64,000 nucleotides of DNA. Origin: an uncultured Anaerolineaceae bacterium. GTDB taxonomy: Bacteria; Chloroflexota; Anaerolineae; Anaerolineales; Anaerolineaceae. Shown piece by piece: positions 34,363 to 43,012 of this stretch. A program made the translations under genes and the position numbers. How positions within the stretch are numbered: the first letter of the stretch is position 1; the number at the start of each line of letters is the position of its first letter. The stretch is taken from assembly GCA_938020565.1 (NCBI GenBank), contig CALIHP010000024.1:1-64000 (forward strand), written 5' to 3'. The notes under the pieces were generated by a model, which was not told the origin of the DNA, ran no database searches, and saw only the letters and a list, made by a program, of their open reading frames with translations.

Positions 34363-35259
34363 ATGTCAAAGAAGGCGTCGAATTTTCAGAAAAAGGTAAT
34401 GAGCCTCAGCTATCGCGGAAAAGAGATTTTTAAGCCAATCAATACCGGCCGGATCGATGAACATGTTGCCTGTATTCGAGAGTGGGTCGCAAACATTTTC
34501 TTTTATACGAAGAACGGCGTGACGATTATGATCGACGCCGGATATAACTATGACCGGTTGAGGGAGAAAATGAGGTGGCTGGATATTGATCCGGCGAAAA
34601 TTCAGCATATTCTGATCACGCATCAAGACACGGACCACGTCGGCGCGGTGGAAACGGACAGCGATCTGATGTTTAAGGATGCGACGCTTTATATCGGCGA
34701 GATCGAAAACCGGTACCTCACGGGAGAGGTGCGTCGGAAGGTGCTCTTTGGTTGGTATAGGCTGCCGCTTGTTAAGATCGATAATCGAAAAATCCTGCTG
34801 AAAGACGGCGATATTTTCAATATCGGGGATATCCGGGTTGAGGCGTTCCTGGTCCCCGGCCATACCTGGGGACATATGATCTATCTGATCGATGACGCCT
34901 ACCTGTTTACCGGCGATACGATCTGGTTCGGCGTGGATGGAGGCTATAGCTTTCTCAACGGACTGGCCGAGGACAATCAACTTGCGCTCCGTTCGCTGGC
35001 GGCGCTGGAACAAAAGCTGAGAACCCGAAAAAGGAGCCCGATCATCATCACGGGACATACGGGTTGGACGGACAGTCTGGATTTTGCATTTGCGCACAGG
35101 GATCAGGTCTGCAATGGTTTTAAAAAGCAGGAGCCGCACGATCCGGACGCCCCGTATGATGCGTATGATGAGTCGGACGATACGGAAGAAAAAGCGCGGA
35201 ACGGCAGCTTGCCGAAAGCAAACAAGGGAACACGCGCACATCTGACGGTGTCGGGATAA
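34363..35259 (+). CDS. Metallo-beta-lactamase-fold hydrolase
   Basis: 298 residues. The metal-binding motif is ILITHQDTDHVGA (HxDxDH near residues 87-92), then GHTWGHMIYLID and LFTGDTIWFG, and a later GHTG His. This is the general MBL-fold hydrolase pattern (glyoxalase II, RNase Z-like or lactonase); the exact substrate is not readable. The C-terminal 45 residues are acidic then basic and look disordered. The start 34363 has GGAAGGAG 12 nt upstream; an in-frame ATG at 34267 would add 32 unlikely residues. Upstream 34184-34362 shows no gene. Confidence 0.85.
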   Translation: MSKKASNFQKKVMSLSYRGKEIFKPINTGRIDEHVACIREWVANIFFYTKNGVTIMIDAGYNYDRLREKMRWLDIDPAKIQHILITHQDTDHVGAVETDSDLMFKDATLYIGEIENRYLTGEVRRKVLFGWYRLPLVKIDNRKILLKDGDIFNIGDIRVEAFLVPGHTWGHMIYLIDDAYLFTGDTIWFGVDGGYSFLNGLAEDNQLALRSLAALEQKLRTRKRSPIIITGHTGWTDSLDFAFAHRDQVCNGFKKQEPHDPDAPYDAYDESDDTEEKARNGSLPKANKGTRAHLTVSG

Positions 35260-35730
35260 AGGACGCGGTATGATATGAATCTGATTTTACAACGCCAGCC
35301 TTCCATTATTCATGTGTCAGATATTAATTAAAATTTGATGATGAACGCGTAGGTTTTGCTGCTGAGCTGAATTTTTCTTAAATATAGTTTGATGATTTTC
35401 CTTGTCTATAACCTCAAATTCCAGGAGATGTTCATCATATGTTGTTAGATGATCAAAGGTATGCTGTCGTTGTTGCTTATGGTAAGGATGCTGTAAATAA
35501 ACTGAAAGAAAATTAAGGTAAATAACGGATTTGCTGTTGCGGAACAAGGCTGAGGTGCATTTCCCGATTCAGGAGCAAAATGGAATCAGGGATATAACTA
35601 TTTTTTTTGGATATTTTAAGATACAATAGTGTAACGGTTGCGCGCTGTTTTTTATGAAAAAAATGGCTTTTTAATGATCGACTGGTTTTCGGTTTTTTAT
35701 TTCGCTCTGCTGTTCATGAAAGGAGTTCTG
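35260..35730. other. AT-rich stretch with no convincing gene
   Basis: About 470 bp clearly more AT-rich than the flanks. The longest reading frame is a 76-codon one at 35317-35547 on the minus strand with no recognisable motif or ribosome-binding site. A short plus-strand frame near 35440 (LLDDQRYAVVVAYGKDAVNKL-like) ends after about 25 residues and could be a decayed gene. A TACAAT box at about 35624-35629 may be the -10 of the secreted-protein gene at 35731. This may be the remnant of an acquired element. Confidence 0.4.
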
Positions 35731-36534
35731 ATGCGTACGCGAAGTTGGTTGTCGGTTCTATTGGCAGCTTTGTTTCTATTTTTCTGCTGTTCCGGCCCCT
35801 GCCTGGCGAGGCAGGCTGCGTCCGAAGCGTTGACTTCCGAAGAGGTGATGATCCTGCTGAACCTGCTGATCGAGAAGGCGGAGAGCTCGGCTTTCGTCGA
35901 TGGGCAGGTTGCGAACGCCGAGCTGATCGAGAAGCTGATGAAAATGGCGGATGCGCCGGAAGGGCCGGTCGGCGGATCCGGCGCGGGGCCGGTGGCCGAG
36001 ACGGAGATAGCAGCGCCGGGTCCGGCGCCGCAGCCCGAAGACGAAACGATCGACTGCGTCATAGGACCGATCGCGTTGAATCAGGTTTATTCCTGCGCGG
36101 CGGGTGGGCATGACGCTGAATTCGCGATCAACCTCGTCTGGCAGCCGCGAATGTATACCCATATCGCTGAATACGCTGCGGTTGGGTACTTTGTCGAGAT
36201 GCGGATCGAGATCACGAACCTGACCGATAAAACCTGGGATGGCCTGAAAGCATCGTCTTTTTCGCTGATTTCGAATCTTAAGGGCGTTGAATCGGATGTC
36301 GTCGTTCCGCTCAACGAGCAGGTTTCCATCCGGAAATCGACCTCCTATGAGCAGAACCAGATCCGCGATCCCTTCTTCCCGGGCCAGAAGCTGTCTACGT
36401 TCCTTATTTTCGACGTCGCGAAAGAAACGAGCGGGGGAACGCTTGTATTTCGGGCCGAGGATAAAACGGGCCAGCAATCGGCGCTGCGCGTCAGGATCTC
36501 GCTTCCGAAATTTATTCGTCCGGAATTTCAATAG
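35731..36534 (+). CDS. Secreted protein of unknown function (paralogue 1)
   Basis: 267 residues starting at ATG 35731, chosen because AAAGGAG lies 5 nt upstream and it gives a clean signal peptide (residues about 1-27, a long hydrophobic run ending LARQ; Cys residues lie in the hydrophobic part, so a lipobox is possible). A helical acidic region and a Pro/Ala-rich linker lead to a C-terminal beta-rich domain of about 140 residues (EFAINLVWQPRMYTHI, VEMRIEITNLTDKTWDGL, FFPGQKLSTFLIFDV). That domain recalls DUF4352/telokin-like extracellular domains, but I cannot name the family. It is repeated in the next gene. Confidence 0.75.
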   Translation: MRTRSWLSVLLAALFLFFCCSGPCLARQAASEALTSEEVMILLNLLIEKAESSAFVDGQVANAELIEKLMKMADAPEGPVGGSGAGPVAETEIAAPGPAPQPEDETIDCVIGPIALNQVYSCAAGGHDAEFAINLVWQPRMYTHIAEYAAVGYFVEMRIEITNLTDKTWDGLKASSFSLISNLKGVESDVVVPLNEQVSIRKSTSYEQNQIRDPFFPGQKLSTFLIFDVAKETSGGTLVFRAEDKTGQQSALRVRISLPKFIRPEFQ

Positions 36535-36627
36535 ACGGGGATGATTCTTACCCCGTTCGTTTCAGGGCCATCGCGCGATTGATTTACAGGGCTGCTTTTT
36601 TGTTGACGGAAAGGAGATGATTGAGCT

Positions 36628-37572
36628 ATGCCGGGTTCTCTGCCTGTTTCAACGATTTTATTTGGTTTGATTTCGGCGTTTCTGACGATCCCGGGATTTC
36701 ATGCCGCTGAGCCGGTACCTGTTCCGACGGAGGCGAGCGGGATTCCGTTTATTGGGGAGACGAGCCCGACGGTCTCGCCCGAGGTTCCGCCCGAAGAGGG
36801 GAGAATTGTTTTTATCGAAAATACTGCTCTGCCGTCGGGCCAGACGGCGGAACCGATCGCTGTTCCAACAGAGACGCTGTCAGTCCTGATCCCGACCGAA
36901 GCGCCGGCGATCGCTCCGACGGCGATGCAGGCGGCAGCCGCGACCGAAGAAATCCCCGCGGCGCCGGCGGAAGGCATGTCGTTGGAGGAAATGAAAGTCT
37001 GGCTGGCGGAGCGGCAGGCGACACAAACCGTTGTCGCCGTGGTCAACGCGCCGGAGCCGGCGCCCGTTTCTGAACCTGAGCCGTATACTTGTCTTCTGCC
37101 GAAGGCGCGGATGGGTTTTGAGAATACCTGCCTGACCTCGCCGCAGACGCCCGAGTTTTCAATCAATATCGATTGGCAGCCAAGGTTCGAGACGCATATT
37201 GCCGGCGTTGCCGCCGCGGGTATCTTCGCGGAGATCCGGGTCAAAATAACGAATCTGTCGGGGAGAACATGGCATGGCCTGACGCCAGGCTCTTTTTTCC
37301 TGATGGAGGACCTCCCGGACTCAGACGTGGCGATCGAGTATCGGATTCACGAGGCAATGACTGTCCGAAAATCGAACTCCTTTCAGATCAATCAGCTTGA
37401 AGAGGATTTTCTCCCAGGGCAGGCGAAATCCTATTACCTGATTTTCGATATCCCAAAGAATTCCCGCGCGCAGACGTTGATATTTCGCGCTGAAGAGATC
37501 GACGGCGGGAAAGCCGCGGTCCGATATAAATTTCAGCTTCCGGATTACGTTCCGCTGGAAGACCGTCAGTAA
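36628..37572 (+). CDS. Secreted protein of unknown function (paralogue 2)
   Basis: 314 residues. N-terminal signal peptide of about 26 residues (ending FHAAEP), then a long Pro/Thr/Ala-rich linker (about 27-150) and a C-terminal domain clearly related to the previous gene: EFSINIDWQPRFETHI, AEIRVKITNLSGRTWHGL, FLPGQAKSYYLIFDI, TLIFRAEE. The two form a tandem duplication that has diverged well. The start follows a TGA and has AAGGAG 13 nt upstream. The domain is probably a surface or cell-envelope adhesion/ligand-binding module. Confidence 0.72.
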   Translation: MPGSLPVSTILFGLISAFLTIPGFHAAEPVPVPTEASGIPFIGETSPTVSPEVPPEEGRIVFIENTALPSGQTAEPIAVPTETLSVLIPTEAPAIAPTAMQAAAATEEIPAAPAEGMSLEEMKVWLAERQATQTVVAVVNAPEPAPVSEPEPYTCLLPKARMGFENTCLTSPQTPEFSINIDWQPRFETHIAGVAAAGIFAEIRVKITNLSGRTWHGLTPGSFFLMEDLPDSDVAIEYRIHEAMTVRKSNSFQINQLEEDFLPGQAKSYYLIFDIPKNSRAQTLIFRAEEIDGGKAAVRYKFQLPDYVPLEDRQ

Positions 37573-37598
37573 TTGGGCCGCAAGAGAATTGAATATGA

Positions 37599-37604
37599 TA
37601 CAAT
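37599..37604 (+). promoter_or_regulatory. TACAAT -10 box upstream of the cobalamin riboswitch
   Basis: A TACAAT box lies just upstream of the predicted riboswitch. A TTGGGC at 37573-37578 is a possible -35 but at 20 bp spacing. An overlapping TATGAT at 37594-37599 is an alternative -10 with 15 bp spacing. Confidence 0.35.
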
Positions 37605-37716
37605 CCGGAAAGAAGAATCGTTGGATGAAATCGGTGCGAATCCGATACTGACCCGCAGCCGTGTAAGCGAGACCGCTTAAGCCGGACCATCGACGAGGAT
37701 GATAGAAAAGAAAGGC
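37605..37716 (+). promoter_or_regulatory. Cobalamin (B12) riboswitch aptamer
   Basis: The conserved core is present in order: TCGGTGCGAATCCGA (the aptamer's purine-rich loop), CTGACCCGCAGCCGTGTAAGC (the CCCGC-x-G-C-x-GT-G-T block) and AAGCCGGACCATCGACGA (the B12 box-like end). It controls the BtuFCD-type importer directly downstream. Edges are approximate. Confidence 0.82.
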
Positions 37717-37748
37717 GCCTCGGGGATTGGGTGAAAAAGAATGATTCA

Positions 37749-37774
37749 GAAGAGCCTCGAGGAAGGCTCTTTTC
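37749..37774 (+). terminator. Riboswitch-controlled terminator
   Basis: AAGAGCC (37750-37756) pairs with GGCTCTT (37765-37771) around an 8-nt loop and is followed by TTC. The sequence CCTCG just upstream (GCGCCTCGGGG, about 37716-37726) can pair with part of the stem, an anti-terminator candidate. Binding of cobalamin should favour the terminator. Confidence 0.65.
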
Positions 37775-37834
37775 AGTTCTCAGGCGCGGCGCGGTCGAAA
37801 CTTTCCGGCGATCTGAATGAAAGAAGGGGATATC

Positions 37835-38791
37835 ATGAGAAAAGGGCTTATTCTGCTGAGTCTGATGTTATTGTTGTCTGGCCTGATTTCGGTTCCGTTT
37901 TCGGTTCAGGCGCAGGCTCCCGCGCCGGCCGCCGTCGACGAAACCGCCGTTGAAACGAAAGTTTTCGAGGATGGATTTGGCCGCAGGGTTGAAATTTCGT
38001 ATCCGCTGACGTCGATCGTTTCGTTAGCGCCGTCGGTTTCGGAAATGGTCTGTGCCGCTGGAGTTTGCGACAAGCTGGTTGCGGTCGACGCTTATTCGAA
38101 TTATCCGGAATCGTTGAATGAACTGGAGAAAATCGGCGGAATGAGCAGTGGGCTCGATATCGAAACGATCGTTTCTCTTGAACCGGATCTCGTTCTTGCG
38201 GCCGAAATTAACGCGCCGGAGGAAATCAAGAATCTTGAGGATTTAGGTATTCCGGTTTATCAGTTCGCGAACCCGACCGATCTGGACAGTATCCCCGCGT
38301 ATTTCCTTGAGTTTGGCGAGGTTTTAGACGAGGTTGAGACGATGGAAGCGGCGGCGGAAGATTTCCTGGCCCGCCTGGACGCGGTCAAAGAAGCGCTGGA
38401 GGGGGTCGATCCGATTACGGTATTCTACGAAATCGACGCGAGCGATCCCGCGAGCCCATGGACGACGGGCGGCGGAACGTTTATCGACAGCCTGATTACG
38501 CTTGCCGGCGGAACGAATATTGCTGCGGAGCTGGAGGGCGACTGGCTTCAGATCAGTATCGAAAAAATCCTGGAGAGCGATCCCGACGCGATCGTTCTGA
38601 GCGACGCGAATTACGGCGTCACGATCGAAAGCGTTGCTGATCGGGAAGGCTGGGACGATCTTAGCGCGGTTCAGCGCGGCGCGGTTTATCCGATCGATTC
38701 GGATATCGCTTCGCGGCCGGGGCCGAGAATGGCCGACGCGGCGGAGATTCTTGCGGAATTTTTTCATCCGGAAATTTTCGGAACGAAATAG
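37835..38791 (+). CDS. btuF: Cobalamin/corrinoid-binding protein (BtuF type)
   Basis: 318 residues, class III binding protein. The start ATG at 37835 has GAAGGGG 6 nt upstream and opens a signal peptide of about 28 residues ending VQAQ, without lipobox. An ATG 18 nt upstream is less likely. The mature part has the BtuF/FecB pattern VFEDGFGRRVEIS, LAPSVSEMVCAAG, GMSSGLDIETIVSLEPDLVLA and RPGPRMADAAEIL. It is the first gene under the cobalamin riboswitch, which supports a corrinoid substrate more than the family alone does. Confidence 0.88.
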   Translation: MRKGLILLSLMLLLSGLISVPFSVQAQAPAPAAVDETAVETKVFEDGFGRRVEISYPLTSIVSLAPSVSEMVCAAGVCDKLVAVDAYSNYPESLNELEKIGGMSSGLDIETIVSLEPDLVLAAEINAPEEIKNLEDLGIPVYQFANPTDLDSIPAYFLEFGEVLDEVETMEAAAEDFLARLDAVKEALEGVDPITVFYEIDASDPASPWTTGGGTFIDSLITLAGGTNIAAELEGDWLQISIEKILESDPDAIVLSDANYGVTIESVADREGWDDLSAVQRGAVYPIDSDIASRPGPRMADAAEILAEFFHPEIFGTK

Positions 38792-38849
38792 CCCCGCCTG
38801 CCGTTTGGAATCATTTCTCTCTTCATCCGGCTCCTGAGAATGGCGAAGC

Positions 38850-39893
38850 GTGTCTGAAAATATGAAGCTGCGAACCGGGCCGATCGCGATTTTCCTCAGC
38901 GCCGCGATCATCCTGTCGCTGGCGCTGAGCATCCTGATCGGACCGGTCCCGCTTTCTTTTCAGTCGCTCTTCTCTCTCTTCTGCGCTAAAATTTCCGGTA
39001 CGCCGGTTCCTGCGGTGCTGTCGAAGGTCGACACGATCGTCTTTTCGCTTCGGCTTCCGCGGGCGGTCCTGCTGCTGCTGACCGGCGCGGCGTTGGGCTG
39101 CAGCGGGGCATCGTATCAGGGCCTTTTCCGGAATCCGCTGGCGGATCCGTTCCTGATCGGCGTTTCGTCCGGGGCGGGATTAGGCGCGGTCGTCGCGCAG
39201 TCGTTCGTCGCACGGCAGGGTTTGTTTGCGCCGTTCCTGCGGCCGGCGTTCGCGCTCCTGGGCGGAATTCTGGTCGTGACGGCGGTATTTTTTCTTGGCC
39301 GCGACTCGGCGGGCGGGGCGTACCGGACGAACCGGCTGATTTTAGCCGGAGCTGCGATGAATTCGTTCTGTTCCGCGATGATCAGTTTTGTGCTGCTGTA
39401 TTTCCAGAATAACCTGCGGACGTCGATGGCCTGGATGATGGGAGGAATTACGCTTTCGGGCTGGGACCCGGTCTGCGTTCTGGTTCCGTTCGTCTCGATC
39501 GGGCTGATCGGCCAGCTCGTTTCGGCATATTCATTGAACGTTCTTCAGTTTGGCGACGATCAGGCGTCATCGCTGGGGCTGGATGCCGGCAGCGTCCAGC
39601 TGCGGACGATTTTTTTTGCGACGCTGACGACGGCTTCGGCGATTTCCTTCGCCGGGGTTATCGGCTTTGTTGGGCTGATCGTTCCGCATGTGGTTCGCCT
39701 GCTCATCGGCGCGGATTACCGAAGGATCCTGCCGCTGTCGATTCTGGGAGGAGGGTTGTTCCTGCTGATCGCGGATTTAATCGCGCGCCGGGCGTTTGCG
39801 CCGCAGGAATTTCCGGTTGGCCTGATTACGGCGCTGACTGGCGCGCCGTTTTTCTTCTGGCTTCTGTCAGCGCGGAAGGCGGATGGATCATGA
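38850..39893 (+). CDS. btuC: Cobalamin-type ABC permease (BtuC/FecCD family)
   Basis: 347 residues with about ten membrane segments. Marks are SLRLPRAVLLLLTGAALGCSG near residues 64-84, NPLADPFLIGVSSGAGLGA, and GVIGFVGLIVPHVVRLLIG near 270-288 that contacts the ATPase. The GTG start at 38850 may give way to an ATG four codons later. It overlaps the ATPase gene by 4 nt, and follows btuF after 58 bp, so the three make one importer. Confidence 0.9.
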   Translation: MSENMKLRTGPIAIFLSAAIILSLALSILIGPVPLSFQSLFSLFCAKISGTPVPAVLSKVDTIVFSLRLPRAVLLLLTGAALGCSGASYQGLFRNPLADPFLIGVSSGAGLGAVVAQSFVARQGLFAPFLRPAFALLGGILVVTAVFFLGRDSAGGAYRTNRLILAGAAMNSFCSAMISFVLLYFQNNLRTSMAWMMGGITLSGWDPVCVLVPFVSIGLIGQLVSAYSLNVLQFGDDQASSLGLDAGSVQLRTIFFATLTTASAISFAGVIGFVGLIVPHVVRLLIGADYRRILPLSILGGGLFLLIADLIARRAFAPQEFPVGLITALTGAPFFFWLLSARKADGS

Positions 39894-40675
39894 GCCGCGG
39901 GGCGCTGCGGATCGAGCGGTTTTCGGCAGGTTACGCTTCGGAAACCCGGGCGACGGTTTCAGGCGTGAGCCTCGAAATCCGTCCTGGGGAAATTTACGGT
40001 CTGATTGGCCCGAACGGGTCTGGGAAAACGACGCTTGTCCGCGGCGTCGCCGGCAGGGCGAAAATTTTTTCCGGGTCGGCGGCGTTCGACGGACAAAACC
40101 TCGCGCAGCTTCGGGCGAGGGAAAGGGCTAAAGTCATTTCGATCGTTCCGCAGGCTTCGGGGCTTCCAGAGGGATATACGGTGTCGGAGGTCGTCGCTAT
40201 GGGGCGGACCGCGTATCATAACGCGTTCGGCTGGCTCAGCCCGGAGGATCGGGAAAAAATCGAAGCGGCGTTGGAAATGACGGGACTGAACGGGCTTCGG
40301 GACCAGCCATCGCATCGGCTTTCCGGCGGGGAACAGCAACGCGTCCTCTTAGCGCGCGCTTTTGCGCAGGATACGCCGGTTATGATCCTGGACGAGCCGA
40401 CTGCGTTCCTGGACCTGTATTATCAGGTCCGCCTGCTGGATCTTGTCCGCGCTTACAGCATGACGAAGCGGAAAGCGGTCCTGCTGATCCTGCATGACCT
40501 GAACCTGGCGGCGCGGTACACGGATCAGATCATGATCCTTTCGCAGGGCAGGCCGGCGGCTTCGGGCGAGACGCAGCGGGTCCTTGACGCGGATCAGCTC
40601 AGCGCGATTTACCGGCTTCCGATTGAACGGATCGAGCGTGGAGACGGTTCGCCGCCGGTCCTGATCCCGAAGTAG
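39890..40675 (+). CDS. btuD: Cobalamin-type ABC transporter ATPase (BtuD/FecE)
   Basis: 261 residues. Walker A is GPNGSGKTTLVRGV (about residues 41-54), signature LSGGEQQRVLLARAFAQ, Walker B VMILDEPTAFLD, switch region LHDLNLAARYTD. The overlap with btuC is 4 nt. It ends the riboswitch-controlled operon; the 113 bp after it hold a GC-rich inverted repeat and the next promoter. Confidence 0.92.
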   Translation: MSRGALRIERFSAGYASETRATVSGVSLEIRPGEIYGLIGPNGSGKTTLVRGVAGRAKIFSGSAAFDGQNLAQLRARERAKVISIVPQASGLPEGYTVSEVVAMGRTAYHNAFGWLSPEDREKIEAALEMTGLNGLRDQPSHRLSGGEQQRVLLARAFAQDTPVMILDEPTAFLDLYYQVRLLDLVRAYSMTKRKAVLLILHDLNLAARYTDQIMILSQGRPAASGETQRVLDADQLSAIYRLPIERIERGDGSPPVLIPK

Positions 40676-40776
40676 CGTGGGCCGGCCTGGGAGATCTGGA
40701 GCGGCTTTTCAGGCGGATCTTTCCTGAAAACTCCATAAAAAATGATTAAATCGAGGCTCCCGCCTCGCTGCTGCGT

Positions 40777-40782
40777 TATACT
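40777..40782 (+). promoter_or_regulatory. TATACT box 6 nt before the HAD-family ATG (leaderless)
   Basis: TATACT lies 6 nt upstream of the ATG at 40789, so the transcript should start at or very near the start codon. An inverted repeat CGAGGC-TCCC-GCCTCG (40752-40767) sits where a -35 would be and could be an operator. Confidence 0.45.
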
Positions 40783-40788
40783 GGTTTC

Positions 40789-41451
40789 ATGCAATTTAAA
40801 ACGATTTTTTTTGATATTGACGAAACGTTGTACCCGGTCGGCTCCGAATTTGTTAACGTTTTTTCGAAACGCATGGATCAGTTTATCGACGAACGTTTCG
40901 CGGCCGGCGAGCTGGGAACGGCAAAGCCGGATCGGAACCAGCTTTTTAAAAAGCACGGCGCGACCGCGAAGGGCTTAGCGCTCGAATACGGGATTGATAC
41001 GTTTGATTTTATGCACTATGTCAACGATTTTCCGATCAACGAATATTTATACCCTGATCCGACGGTTCGGGAGATGATTTTACGGATCCCGATGAATCGG
41101 TATCTGTTGACGAATGCCGATCGGTTTCATGCCAACCGTGTTCTCCGCGCGCTGAACCTGTCCGACTGCTTCGACGGTATGATCGATTCGATCGACCTGT
41201 TCCCGGAAATTAAGCCCTCGCCGTTTGCTTTTGAATTCGCGCTTCGGATTACGAAACAGGCGGATCCGAAAGAATGTATTTTTGTTGATGATAAGGATTA
41301 TAATATTTCGGCTGCGCATGAGATCGGTTTTTTTGCGGTTCAGGTCGGGCCGAAGCGGCTTTCGGAAAAAGCGGACGCACAGATCGGTCGGCTGATCGAT
41401 CTGCCGAAGCTGGGACTGTATCAGGAGCGGGAGACGGCGAATCGTGATTAG
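40789..41451 (+). CDS. HAD-superfamily hydrolase (pyrimidine 5'-nucleotidase-like)
   Basis: 220 residues. Motif I is FFDIDETLYP with the catalytic Asp pair at D8 and D10 (DxDxT in the form DIDET), motif II is the Thr in YLLTNAD, motif III is the Lys in EIKPSPFAF, and motif IV is IFVDDKDYN. This set fits the SDT1/pyrimidine 5'-nucleotidase subgroup of HAD phosphatases, but the substrate is a guess. It overlaps the next gene's possible upstream start by 8 nt and has a leaderless promoter. Confidence 0.87.
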   Translation: MQFKTIFFDIDETLYPVGSEFVNVFSKRMDQFIDERFAAGELGTAKPDRNQLFKKHGATAKGLALEYGIDTFDFMHYVNDFPINEYLYPDPTVREMILRIPMNRYLLTNADRFHANRVLRALNLSDCFDGMIDSIDLFPEIKPSPFAFEFALRITKQADPKECIFVDDKDYNISAAHEIGFFAVQVGPKRLSEKADAQIGRLIDLPKLGLYQERETANRD

Positions 41452-41488
41452 CCTGATTCGTTACGCAATCAGAAGGTTTGGAGAAACA

Positions 41489-42847
41489 ATGAAAGATAAA
41501 TCGATAAAAATAGTTGCAATAGTAGTTATTACGGTCAGTTTTTTGGCCATCGGGTTCAGTTCCGGCGTAATTATCGGTTCGTTAGTTGGGCGCGCGCCGG
41601 TGGAGGTTTCGGCGGCGGGGAACGGCGTTTTGGCGCAGATTGATTTCGGCGAGCTGGGCAATACCGGAAATGTGGACGGCTCGGAGGATACGGGGACGGC
41701 TGGACCGGATGAAATGAATATGGAGCCGTTTTGGGAGGCGTACGATATTCTGAAAGAGTTTTACGTGGACCAGCCGCTGGATAACGACGCGCTCGTCGAA
41801 GGGGCGATTGAGGGGATGGTTAAATCGTTAGGCGATCCGCATACGCGTTATTCCGACGCCGAGAGTTATCAGGCTGAGCTTGCCTACATGGAAGGCGAAG
41901 AGTATGAAGGAATTGGCGCCTGGGTTGACTTATCCGGCGATTATGTGCGCGTGACGTCGCCGATGCGCGGGAGCCCGGCCGAGGCGGCGGGACTGCGTCC
42001 GCGCGACCTCGTTATCGCGATCGACGGCGAGGATCAGACTGGCGAGGATCTGAATCTTTCGTTATCGAAGATTAAAGGACCGGAAGGAACCAAGGTCGTT
42101 TTGACCATCAAGCGCGGCGAGGAAGAGCCGTTCGACGTTGAGATTATTCGCGCGCGGATGACGACGCCTATGGTGATCTGGGAGATGCGGGACGATGATA
42201 TTGCGTATATCGAGCTGACGCAGTTTGGCGAAATGACGGTCGAAGAATTGGAAAAAGCGATCGACGAGCTCCTTCCGCAGAATCCGAAGGGCATCGTTCT
42301 CGACTTACGGAACAATGGCGGGGGCTATGTTGAAGCCTGCGTTTCGGTCGCGGAGGAGTTCCTCCCGAAAGGGTCGCTCGTATTGACTGAGAAAAACGGC
42401 GATGGAACGTTGGTTGACTATAAGACGCGTTTTGCCGGACAGGCGCAGGATATCCCGATGGTCGTCCTGGGGAACGAAGGAACGGCCTCTGCTTCAGAAA
42501 TCCTGATCGGCGCGCTGCAGTATTATAACCGCGCGATTTTTGTCGGAACGCAGACGTACGGGAAGGGTACGATACAGATTCAGCCGGAGCTTTCCAACGG
42601 CGGGGCTGTGTCGGTGACGATCGCGCGCTGGCTGACGTCCGGCGGCGATTCGATCCATGACGCGGGGATTACGCCCGATATTGTCGTCGAGCTGACGGAA
42701 GAAGACTATAAGAATGAGATTGATACTCAGTACAATAAAGCGGTTGAGCTGCTGCTGCAGGGCGTGAAGCCGGAGGATATCGAGTTGGTTCCGGAGTCTG
42801 TCGAAAATGAGACTGACAGCTCCCTGAGCGAAGATAGCGATTTGTAG
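41489..42847 (+). CDS. C-terminal processing protease (S41, CtpA type)
   Basis: 452 residues from ATG 41489, which has TTTGGAG upstream; an ATT/ATG 15 codons earlier is less plausible. One N-terminal membrane segment (about 6-30) anchors it outside the cytoplasm. The PDZ domain (about 120-200) has MRGSPAEAAGLRPRDLVIAI. The catalytic Ser is in GTASASEIL and the catalytic Lys in QTYGKGTIQ, the Ser-Lys dyad of the family. The C-terminus is acidic. Likely role: processing or degrading extracytoplasmic proteins. Confidence 0.9.
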   Translation: MKDKSIKIVAIVVITVSFLAIGFSSGVIIGSLVGRAPVEVSAAGNGVLAQIDFGELGNTGNVDGSEDTGTAGPDEMNMEPFWEAYDILKEFYVDQPLDNDALVEGAIEGMVKSLGDPHTRYSDAESYQAELAYMEGEEYEGIGAWVDLSGDYVRVTSPMRGSPAEAAGLRPRDLVIAIDGEDQTGEDLNLSLSKIKGPEGTKVVLTIKRGEEEPFDVEIIRARMTTPMVIWEMRDDDIAYIELTQFGEMTVEELEKAIDELLPQNPKGIVLDLRNNGGGYVEACVSVAEEFLPKGSLVLTEKNGDGTLVDYKTRFAGQAQDIPMVVLGNEGTASASEILIGALQYYNRAIFVGTQTYGKGTIQIQPELSNGGAVSVTIARWLTSGGDSIHDAGITPDIVVELTEEDYKNEIDTQYNKAVELLLQGVKPEDIELVPESVENETDSSLSEDSDL

Positions 42848-42869
42848 GAGTCTGTTGAAACTGGACAGC

Positions 42870-42908
42870 GCAGGTGCAGCCGGGGAAGGCGGCAGCGGCT
42901 GCACCTGC
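42870..42908 (+). other. 12-bp perfect stem-loop between the protease gene and ffh
   Basis: GCAGGTGCAGCC (42870-42881) pairs perfectly with GGCTGCACCTGC (42897-42908) around a 15-nt loop. No T-tract follows, so it is not a standard terminator, though it may end or protect the protease mRNA. Confidence 0.6.
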
Positions 42909-42941
42909 TGTTCGCTTAGCATGATTTTATCGAAATCAGTC

Positions 42942-42970
42942 TTTACACTCACGATATTCTTTAGTAGAAT
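42942..42970 (+). promoter_or_regulatory. Promoter of the ffh operon
   Basis: -35 TTTACA at 42942-42947, a 17-bp spacer and -10 TAGAAT at 42965-42970; start about 35 nt before the ffh ATG. Confidence 0.65.
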
Positions 42971-43012
42971 AAAAGTGTTAAGTGCAGTGATTAAAAACGC
43001 TTGAGAGCGGGT

